64,000 nucleotides of DNA from Cryptomeria japonica (taxonomy: Eukaryota; Streptophyta; Pinopsida; Cupressales; Cupressaceae), in contig NC_081411.1 in the NCBI RefSeq assembly GCF_030272615.1, positions 213,335,744 through 213,399,743 of the forward strand, in the 5' to 3' direction. The notes under the pieces are model-generated. The model did not search any database and was not told where the DNA came from. It was given only the letters and a program-made list of their open reading frames with translations. Shown here piece by piece: positions 55,647-64,000 of the stretch. How positions within the stretch are numbered: the first letter of the stretch is position 1; each line of letters starts with the position of its first letter. The translations under genes were made by a program, and so were the position numbers.

Positions 55647-56684
55647 ATGTTAGGATCTATGACTGTTGCACGTGTATGATTAACTATAACAACGATTAAA
55701 TTGAAGGTCTTAAAAACATAATTAAAATGCTTAAATGATCATAACAATAATAAAATGATGAATTAACAAAGAGAGAAAGAAGAGAGAAGACAAGAACATG
55801 AGTTGATAACGGAGTTCACCAATATGGCTACGTCTCCGGGACCCTCTCCAACAGAGTGACTGATCCTTAATTATGCTCCAACAACAGTTACAAGGTCTTC
55901 AACTTGCATAAGTTACAAGTCTCCTGATTACAATGAGTACAAAGTCCTTCTCCTTCAAATGCAACAGCAAGACATTAGCCTTCCAACTTGCATGGAGATG
56001 AACACTCAAACTTCATAAAAAACTTCTCTCACAAATCACCACTATCTCAAACTCCCCACTTATCCCTCTTTTTATACAACATTTTTGCCCAATTTGACTT
56101 AAAACCAATTGATTTTGAAAATCTCCCTATATCTTCCATTTACAACCTTAAATCTTGAAAATCCCCTTTAATTAACATAAAAAAAAATCCATATTTAAAC
56201 CAAATCCTCTTAAAATGTATGGCTTATATAAATTAAGCCTTAAAATATAGCCTTCGGGTCTTTATTGAATCCCTTATTGACCGGATTAGGCATTTGAGGT
56301 TTAAATTTGTTTTGACGGTTGATAATGGAGGGGCTTGCGATCGGCCCAAGCCATCCACTCACAGGTTTTACCTAATTCAAAATCTTTTATTTATGGACTT
56401 GCTCGCTTAAATTGCAAGGTTCACGTGGGATCCTTTGGTTTGGAGATGCTAACGGGAGTGGGGTGGTGGTTCGGCCCACACCGATCCCCAATCTGCGGCT
56501 TGTTTTTTTCAAAATAAATTGACGCCCATGAGTGATAGCGCGTAAAGCGGGGGTGTAGTGCTGAGGAAAGTTTGTAGCAGATGTGAGGTTGGGGGTTCGA
56601 TTCCCCCAAACATCTTTTGACGAAAACGTCCGCTGCGTGGAGCATTATCATTTTTTTTGGTGGACAACATACCCACCCGGATCA
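55647..56684 (-). repeat. Element E 5' LTR (1,038 bp)
   Basis: Minus strand begins TGATCCGGGTGGG and ends GATCCTAACA, with TG/CA ends. Contains a tRNA-like segment at about 56547-56610. Confidence 0.9.
56547..56610 (+). other. tRNA-like/SINE-like segment inside element E LTR
   Basis: GGGGGTTCGATTCCCCC at 56591-56607 forms a perfect 5-bp T-arm with a TTCGATT loop and contains the pol III B-box word GGTTCGATTCC. About 40 bases upstream, TGTAGTGCTGAGGAAAG resembles a degraded A box. The matching site in the other LTR (about 51006-51022) has the loop changed to TTTTGATT. The rest of a tRNA cloverleaf is not evident, so this is not called a tRNA gene. It may be a SINE fragment trapped in an ancestral LTR. 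Confidence 0.55.
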
Positions 56685-58445
56685 AGATCCTCAAAAATGG
56701 TATTTTGTGGGAAGCTTTTCTACTGAAAGCATGCTCAAGGATTTCGTCAACAAGACTTGAGTCTTACATATCATTTTTTTAAGGCTATTCTTGTCATACT
56801 AGAATTTTTGGAGCTAAATGGCCTCTTCCTTAGGCTTTATGATTTGTCAAAGAAATAAAACAGATTAAGGGTATCCAAATCGGACTAATGACATATGCAC
56901 AATGCATTGTTTATTTGAATTTATTGACTATTTTCTATAATTGCCATTTGTTCAAACTATAATGTCATAAATTTCATCTTATGCAGTTCACACTTCATGA
57001 GAATTCTCTTTAGTCATACATCAAAATGATTGTAAACCTTAGACCTTGATCATATAACCCACAAACCATCTTTTCCACCTTCCATTTTCGGCTTCCTAAT
57101 TGTTAAGTCCATATGGAGCTCAGGTGTGTGCACATTGTAGAGATGTTTGTATAATGCACTAACATCATATGAATATATGTGACTAAGTTGGCCATTGGAA
57201 CTTTACACTTGCTTAATTTGGTAGTGTAACACTCTTGTTAAATTGCACCAACATCAAGGATGACAGGCAGTTGCATAAAACTTTCTCTTTAACTCATTTT
57301 TCCCTCTCTTACATCTTTTTGATATTTTTGGCTTCTCTTGGTTATTCTTGCATTTGTTGAGCTTCTTGAACATTCTCATAGAATACAAGTGCTCCACTTT
57401 TGCATGATTTCACTCATAATAGTCCACCACCTTGTCATTAGCCATTGTTGAGAACAACAAAGCTCCATAGTCTGAGAGACAAATACTACTCTTCACTTCA
57501 ACAAGCTTCATAGCTTCTAGTTTTCAAAGATGGTGTCTATTTGAGTTGTGCATTTGAATTGTCTTGATTATTAGCATATCAATCTCTTTTAATTTGTGTC
57601 TATTTTATCTATCTATTTATAATCATGTCTAAAGGCTATCTATGGATGAGGAAACACCAAAGCGAGGGTTTGATTGATGCAAACTTCTAAATACAATCAC
57701 GCCAACATTTTTCTTATGTGTACAAGTTTCACCGGAGATGATTGTCATCTTTATTGGAGCTTCAATCATGGGTATTATTAATATTCCTTTGATTCCTCAA
57801 ATTGTCATTTCATTGGTTTAGTTCTACTTAATATTTTATGCATTCCACATTGTCATAGTATTTAGTTGACATAAGAGCATCCCAAAAGAACTCGAACAAA
57901 TCCTAATGCTTGAAGAATACAAACCCTTTTCATGCCTTGCAGAGCAAATGGAGTATGTCATGTTGTGGATATCTAGAACAAAACAACATTTAGATAGGTC
58001 AACAACTATCTGCCCCCTAGATTTACACCCTCTTCTAGTACCTAAAGCCTATTCACATGTTACACCAGTTATATGACTTGGGAGGTCAACATGGATCAAT
58101 TCCATTGATAGGATTTGATATTTAAACACATCAAGAGGTATAGGAGATCATCAAAAATAGCTAGGAAGTAGTTAGGGAGTAGTAGATAGGGAGAAACTGA
58201 TCTGAAACACATTTATTTTGTTATTTTCTCTATAATAAGCCCATGAAAGCCTATATGTTTTCATGTGGGACCAATGGGCCAAATGTATGAAATTTGTAAG
58301 GGTCTACAAGGATGTACTCACTATGTTTTTATCAATAAAAGTTTTTGTTATTATTTGCATTCAATTCTTTGTTGTGTTTTCATGCATATTTGGGTTGCAA
58401 GGTTGGACAATCTATTTTGAACTCCTTAAACTTGATTGTGTCAAG
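56685..58445 (+). other. Non-coding DNA; right part is the element F 5' LTR
   Basis: No gene recognised. The LTR of element F must end at about 58445 (next to its primer site), with an AATAAA word at 58333 as a possible polyadenylation signal. The LTR start cannot be placed. The stretch 56685-57800 shows no recognisable family. Confidence 0.4.
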
Positions 58446-58457
58446 TGGTATCAAAGT
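58446..58457 (+). promoter_or_regulatory. Element F primer-binding site (iMet-like)
   Basis: TGGTATCAAAGT matches the initiator tRNA-Met site TGGTATCAGAG with one change. Fixes element F as plus strand. Confidence 0.75.
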
Positions 58458-58626
58458 GAGATTCAAACCTAAAGAGGTGGAAAATCTTGAAGATCCTTGA
58501 TGTGGGCAAAATCATTGTCTGGAGGTAGGCTACCGGTGTTTCCAACCAATCACCAAAGTGAGGCAATTGCAACCTACAGCTAGATCACTGAATTAAAGCA
58601 CTCACACCTGGCCCAAAAGAAAAGAT

Positions 58627-59720
58627 GCCTCCAAGAAGGATGCCAATAATGGCCATTGTAAACAAGAGTGTGGAAGAAATGATTGCCATGATGAAAGACC
58701 AGAGGATGTACATAAATCCAAGACTGAAATAAGAGATTGATGATGAAGAGCTGAGGGTACAAGAGAAAGATAAGGAAAGCCAAGAAAAAGAAAAGTCTAA
58801 TTAGGTCAAGATGATGATGGATATCACCAAGATTGGAAAGAGGCAAATGCTTGAGATCACTAGTTATGTTGAAAGCCTAAATCCAGAAGAATTGATTGAT
58901 TAGATAAATGAGATGGAGGATTACTTTGAATTCAAGGAGATTGAAGACACATAAAGAATGAGGTTCGCCAAAACCAAGTTGAAGGGGCATGTTGCCATCA
59001 GGTTGAAGGAAGTGTAGTTAGATAGAAACTAGAGAGAAACTAAGTAGATCATTAAATTGGATATGATGGTAATGAAAATAAAGGGTCAATTCATACCCAT
59101 GAACTATGAATTAGAACTATTGAAGAAGCTTCAAAATTTCTAGCAAAGAGAGAAGACAATGAAGGAATACACAAAGGAGTTACACAAGATAATCATTAGG
59201 ACTACACATAGTGAATCTGGAAGAGAAGTGGTATGATACATTAATGATCTTAGAACCAAAATTCAAGAGGAATTAAGCCTGGTCTGTATGACCACCATGG
59301 AGGAAGCTTATCAAACTGCACTGAGGGTTGAGGAAAATTTGGCGAGGAAAGAAAAACAGATGTTGGGTAATAGGAACCAGAAGGATTTGGATGGTTGGAC
59401 ACAATGTATAAAGAGGAGACCATACACAAAGTAAAATAGAGGAAGGAGCCCTTTCTCAAGGGAGGAGAGGAGACCTAGAGATAATTCATACCACAACTAG
59501 AGGGAAAAGAGGACTACCACTAGGATAATGAATTTTGGAGGACTAAAAGAAAACTTGACTAGGGATTGTTTTGGGGATGATGTTTCAAGTGCAAAGAGAT
59601 TGTACATTGTGCATTTGAGTGTCATGAGGGGATTTCCAAACAGCCAAAGGATTTTGGATCCTAAAGTACCTATTTTGAAGAGAAGAAGGATAAATCATCC
59701 AAGTTTGCAGGACACCTAGA
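58627..59720 (+). pseudogene. Element F gag remnant (Ty3/gypsy)
   Basis: Starts MPPRRMPIMAIV and passes SLNPEELID, NEMEDYFEFKEIED, FAKTKLKGHVAIRLKEV, MKEYTKELHKIIIRT and TMEEAYQTALRVEENLA. An intact zinc knuckle CFKCKEIVHCAFEC follows at about 59580-59622. Many in-frame stops, mostly TAG and TAA, break it. It is the RNA-binding capsid part of a gypsy element. Confidence 0.85.
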
Positions 59721-59814
59721 AAGGGGTGTGTCATTAATCATGAGGAGAGCCTTGCTGCAGAGGGAAACCAAAAATCTAGTGACAGATAATAGAATCTCGT
59801 TCTAGACAAAGTGC

Positions 59815-61267
59815 ATGTCCACAGGTAATTATTGTAAGGTTATCATTGACTATGGGACTACAAACAATTTGGTCTCCAAAGAAAGTACAAAAGTTGAACC
59901 TGAAGAAGATTAAGCACCCGAACCCATACAAGATTTGCCTAGATACAAGATGACCATAAAATTTTGGTAAGTGAATAGTGCCTTGTTAGTTTTCACATTG
60001 GCTCGTATAAAGATGAATTTTTGTGTGACATCATGCCAATGGATGCTTGTTAGCTATTGTTGGGAAGGCCTTGGTAGTATGATAGAAGAGAAATACATGA
60101 TAGAAGGGGGAATACATACACCATAAAAATGGAAAGAAGAAACATATATTCATCCCCTTGGAGGGAGAGAAAAAGGAGTTGGTATCTAGTGGTGCAAGGA
60201 TTCATTTGGTGGACAAAAGGAAGTACATGGATGGGTTGAAGCATGAAAACACCTATTTTACACTTGTCTCAAGGAAATGCAATAGTAGGGGTTCCAAATA
60301 TGATAGTGCATGGGGAGAAGAGGTACCATAGAGAGAGGTTGTAGAGTTGCTTAAAGAGTTCAAAGACATTATGATAGAGAATTTTTTTGAGGGACAACCA
60401 CCAGTGTGTAGTGTTATTCTTTACATAGACTTGGTCTTGGGAGGAAGTTTCCCTAGCAAGGCAACACACCAAATGACACCATCAGAGAATGTAGAGTTAA
60501 GTAAACAAGTGCACAAGTTTTTATAGAATGGGTTGATTCGAGAAGGCCTAACTCTATGTATAATGTCTATTTTCCTAGCACCAAAAAAAGATGGAATGGA
60601 GGATGTGTATAGACTCAAGAGCCATCAACAATATGATTACCATAAATTATTGGCTTCCTTTGCCAAGGATGGATGATATAATGGATTGTTTAAGTGGTAC
60701 AAGATCTATACTTCACCAATATTGATCTTAAGAGTGGATTCCATTAGATAAAAATATGAGAAGGAGATGAGTGGAAGAGTATATTCAATACCAATGAGGG
60801 ATTGTATGAGTGGTTGGTTATGCCCTTTGGGCTCACTAATTCACCAAGCACATTCATGTGGCTAATGAATGAAGTACTAAAGGAACTATTAGGAGATTTT
60901 ATCACTATTTATTTGGATGATATCTTGAAGTTTAGCAAGAGAAGAGAAGAGAACATCTAGCATATCAAGAAAGTGTTCTATTGGTTGATGGAAGATAACT
61001 TGTAGATCAACATCAAGAAATGTAGTTTCATGAAGAATGAGCCAGTTTATCTAGAGTTTGTCATCTTTGTTGAAGGGTTGAATATGGATTTGAAAAAAGT
61101 AAGAGCGATTATGGAATGGCCTACACTAGTAAAAATTGGGGAGATAAGATATTTCATGGCTTGCCAAGATTTTACCTAAAGTTCATAAAAAAAATTATTA
61201 CTATTTGTGAACCTATGATGGAGACAATGAGAGGAGACCAGAAAGAGTTCAAGTGGAAATCCACAAT
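59815..61267 (+). pseudogene. Element F protease and reverse transcriptase, truncated
   Basis: Protease-like VIIDYGTTNNLVS near 59845 and LLLGRP-type sequence near 60060 precede an RT remnant. Clear RT motifs are [19 protein letters not shown] (60820) and the intact catalytic [11 protein letters not shown] (about 60907), followed by FMKNEPVYLEF (about 61030). The frame is interrupted by several stops and shifts. At 61268 it is cut by the LTR of element G, so RNase H and integrase are not in the window. Confidence 0.85.
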
Positions 61268-62528
61268 TGTTGAATGCACAACAAGGCTGAGAGGGGGGTT
61301 GAATCAATCTTGATCAATTCCTTAAAAATTCTTATTCAATCACAAACACATATCAATTATCATTAACCAGCTAAACACCAATGAAATATGAAACAATAAA
61401 AACCAAACACATGACCATAAGATTTTCATATGGAAAAACCAATTTGGAAAAAATCACGATGATAATCACACTCACAATAAAAATAACTAAATACAATGTT
61501 TTAGGAACAAGGCCAAGGAAGCTCACTACTCCTTATTTTGACTTTCAAGGTAAGGTGCACAACCTTAGGGAAAGATAGAATAGACTTTTAGTACTAGGAT
61601 GCACAATCCGAGGGAAAGATATAGATCTACACGAGCTACTAAAAGGACCCATTGTCTTTCGATGGGCACAAATAAAAGATGAATTGAACCGAGTAGGATC
61701 TCCTAATAATGAACACATCACAAAATAATAAGTTGACATCAAACATAATGTCTAGATAAACAATAAAGCATATTAACTAGTTGGCCCAGAAACATTATCC
61801 AATACAAATAACTTAATACAGATCTTCACACATTGTGGTAAGAGCCACCACAACACTTTAACTTAACCTCCAATGTATATTAAGACCCAAATAATATGAT
61901 CTAAATAGGATAAATCAATTTAGCCAACTAGAGACAAACACAACAAACAATGTTGAATAACAAAATAACATAACTTCACTTGTGGAGCAAACCAACACTT
62001 GAATTATGAACTGGAATAGTGCACAAACCATATAAACATGTCCTCTAAGTCGCAACACTTGAACTAACACTACAAAGCAATATAGCGCATTCCCTAGACC
62101 GGTCCTAATAGACAACCTCATTATCACCACAACCAACTTCAATACTTGAACCACTGAGGACCTAAAAATATAATACTACAACATCGACAAAGAATAGACA
62201 TTAAATCTATAACCACAATAAATCAAATGAAAAACAAGAGGAATGTAGAGCATTCTCCTATAAAGACTTTAAATACTCTTTCCTACAGATTTTATCTTCA
62301 GCTATTGTCACCTTTTTAAACACCACATACTCACTCAATATCACCACTAGACATCATAACAATATTTGAACACTCATTTCTAGAACAAAGAACTAAACAA
62401 CTACAAATTCCTCTTCACCTTTATCATTAATACACACAAGTTTGACATTAATGACAACACCAACAATATTGCATGACATCAATTTTCAAGCTTAACATTA
62501 ATGACAACACAAACTCATATTTCCAACA
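61268..62528 (-). repeat. Element G (copia) 3' LTR (1,261 bp)
   Basis: Plus-strand limits TGTTGAATGCACAACAAGG and TTTCCAACA, i.e. minus TGTTGGAAAT...GCATTCAACA. It contains the GAGAGGGGGGTTGAATCAAT and ATGGAAAAACCAA words seen, diverged, in the element D LTR. Polypurine tract directly to the right. It interrupts the RT of element F. Confidence 0.8.
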
Positions 62529-62540
62529 ACCTCTCCTTTT
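62529..62540 (-). promoter_or_regulatory. Element G polypurine tract
   Basis: Minus strand AAAAGGAGAGGT abuts the TGTTGGAAAT start of the 3' LTR. Confidence 0.75.
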
Positions 62541-62840
62541 GTCATTGATGGCAACACTTATACTGTCAATTAGTTATAGACTCTAATTGTAACTTTCTAC
62601 CCCTCTGACATCAAGGAAAAAGGAACAATACTTCAAACCAATACCTCTTCAAATAGTATTCCCCCTTTCTGGGTATATCTCTTATATCTGCAACACTCTA
62701 CCTATTGTGGATATCACTCTTCTGCACACATTTAGCTACAACCATTAAACCACATCCTTCACTACTCCCCCTTAGAGAAGCCACCACATTAATCCAGGAG
62801 ACAAAAGATAGAGTTTTAATATCCCCATGGAAAGATGAAC

Positions 62841-63009
62841 CACTTCTATGCATCTAGTTTGAGGTAGGAGGGGAAATAGCCCCTAACTTTTGTTGGAGAT
62901 ACTCAAATGTATCCTTTGAAAGAACCTTGGTAAATATATCTACAATCTAACACTTTGTAGGAACATATTCCAATTTTGTCTTCCTTCTCTACAACCTTCT
63001 CTCTTCAAA
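62841..63009 (-). pseudogene. Element G copia RNase H C-terminus
   Basis: The minus-strand frame reads KLEYVPTKC, a stop, then IVDIFTKVLSKDTFEYLQQ and KLGAISPP before a TAG. This is the standard end of a Ty1/copia polyprotein. An upstream frameshift separates it from weaker remnants at 63010-63100. The rest is removed by the LTR at 63110. About 300 bases of 3' untranslated DNA lie between this end and the polypurine tract. Confidence 0.82.
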
Positions 63010-63109
63010 AATGATATCAAAGCAATTTGAATTGCATTTCTTTTCCATTTGAAACCTTCACCAGTTGTTGAGATCCCATTTGTCCAGCCATGTAATTGAC
63101 AAAGCATAG

Positions 63110-64000
63110 TGTAAAGGGGAAGATTAGGGTTTTCACCTAAAGGACGATGAAAACCACTATTTTTATGATTTAAGATCTTTAGATTAAAAAAAGGGTTAGA
63201 ATCCACTAGATCAAGTCACAAATCAGATAAGGATTGAATACTAAGTGGATTGGATTGATTTGGTTAATTGTACTTCCCTCTTTTGTGATTTGAAGAGTTG
63301 ATTTAGTGTAAAATGCTGAGAATTGAAGACAAAACTGAGAAAAAAATGATCTACACATAGGGGATTTTGTCATGCACCTAGAATTTAGCAATATAAGATG
63401 ATTCGGACCTACCCCTCAAAAATACCCTGAAAAAGCAGGGACCATCACATGGAAACACGTCCAAATTTTCTACGCACCAAAAAGGGTTGTTCCATCTTTG
63501 TGTCTGAAACTTATTCTGAGAAGTATAATTGTGCACCTATTTCCCGCACACACAAAAGAAAGCTAAATAGGTTGGGAATAAGGGTTTGCCTAAGTCAAAC
63601 CCCGGTTGAGGAATCAACCTTGAATGAAATTTTGCAAATACTGAAATAAATAATGAAAATGCATACCTCAGATCTACAATGACTGATGATGATGTTTTTC
63701 TTCTTCAATGTAATCACATATGTTGTATGAAATGGCATGAACATGAAAAAACCCTAATCACACACACATGCTTCGAAATGAATGATGTAACTTTGCTCCA
63801 CAATGGATAGATGAAGAATATGCAGTCTTGAAGACCTCTAGGAATGCTTGATGATGAATACTCTAATGCTTGAATGATTGATTGCTTGACTATAGTTCTC
63901 CTTGCCTTATGATCATATATTCACCTTATGAATGTCTATCAAAATGAGAGGGAAAGACCTTATATACTTGCTCATCGTCAAACATATTAATTTTTTGGCA
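63110..64000 (-). repeat. Partial A-type LTR running off the window
   Basis: Starts TGTAAAGGGGAAGATTAGGG and follows the element A LTR block by block: GGTTTTCACCTAAAGG, AGGGTTAGAATCCACTAGATC, ACTTCCCTCTTTTGTGATT, GGGTTTGCCTAAGTCAAACC and CCGGTTGAGGAATCAACC, then CTTGAATG-rich sequence near 63840. Divergence is substantial, so this is a sister family of A. By analogy it is the 3' LTR of a minus-strand element whose body lies beyond the window. It interrupts element G. Confidence 0.75.

Larger units (their letters stand above)
50061..56684 (-). mobile_element. Element E: Ty3/gypsy LTR retrotransposon with full but broken gag-pol
   Basis: Minus-strand element of about 6.6 kb with LTRs at 50061-51100 and 55647-56684, iMet primer site at 55625-55636 and polypurine tract at 51101-51115. 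Domain order gag, zinc knuckle, protease, RT, RNase H, integrase identifies Ty3/gypsy. Reading is mostly in one frame, with stops plus frameshifts in gag and near the integrase end. RT has lost a catalytic Asp. No clear target duplication: the bases left of 50061 (ATAGT) and right of 56684 (AGATC) differ, and the left LTR edge looks rearranged. Confidence 0.9.

Noticed and set aside
56591-56607. A functional tRNA gene
   Set aside because: Only the T-arm is convincing; no acceptor stem, anticodon arm or clear D-arm could be paired.
56421-56694. Overlapping minus-strand open frames with an ESNPQPHICYKL-like peptide
   Set aside because: These frames are read across the tRNA-like/SINE-like part of the element E LTR and recur, diverged, at 50803-51101 in the other LTR. 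They are repeat artefacts, not a gene.

Overview
This window looks like plant nuclear DNA made almost entirely of nested, mostly decayed retrotransposons. I found no intact host gene. The supporting evidence is a plant-type LINE with a DUF4283-like ORF1, several LTR elements primed by initiator-Met tRNA, both Ty1/copia and Ty3/gypsy pol remnants, and a degenerate telomere-like array. The density and size of the LTR elements suggest a large-genome plant. A gymnosperm is my guess, from the style of the repeats, but it is not proven.

Layout. (1) 1-13219: a minus-strand LINE, EN-RT in 1-2935 and ORF1 in 2991-4311. ORF1 is split by element A (4312-12846, TSD CTAAT), and the other half of ORF1 resumes at 12847-13219 in the same frame. 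Element A is a gypsy-type LTR element with a gag-protease frame, no reverse transcriptase or integrase, and a leader carrying 622-bp tandem repeats. (2) 13445-29500: a plus-strand copia element B (iMet primer site, gag, integrase, RT, RNase H). A fragment of an A-type LTR sits inside it, and it is split by element C (17239-27826, TSD GGTAG). Element C is young, with near-identical 1,679-bp LTRs. Its only large frame is an uninterrupted 942-codon ORF of unknown function. (3) 29624-36899: minus-strand element D, with a copia-type primer site and polypurine tract, a gag with four tandem zinc knuckles and a long non-RT ORF. (4) 37378-41700: a diverged direct-repeat pair, probably LTRs of a small element. 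(5) 41700-50060: AT-rich DNA with a 1.7-kb degenerate TTAGGG-like array, short tandem duplications and an orphan RNase H fragment. (6) 50061-56684: minus-strand gypsy element E with complete but broken gag-protease-RT-RNase H-integrase, and LTRs that hold a tRNA-like T-arm. (7) 56685-64000: plus-strand gypsy element F, truncated by copia element G, which is cut in turn by the LTR of another A-type element.

How the parts relate. Elements A and C encode different proteins, and neither has pol, yet they share the same unusual primer-binding motif and a GGGGC-type polypurine tract. The simplest reading is two non-autonomous families mobilised by a common gypsy partner that is not in this window. 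The best candidate for something undescribed is element C and its intact ORF, with element D (a second non-autonomous design) and the repeat-rich leaders and LTRs of A and C close behind.
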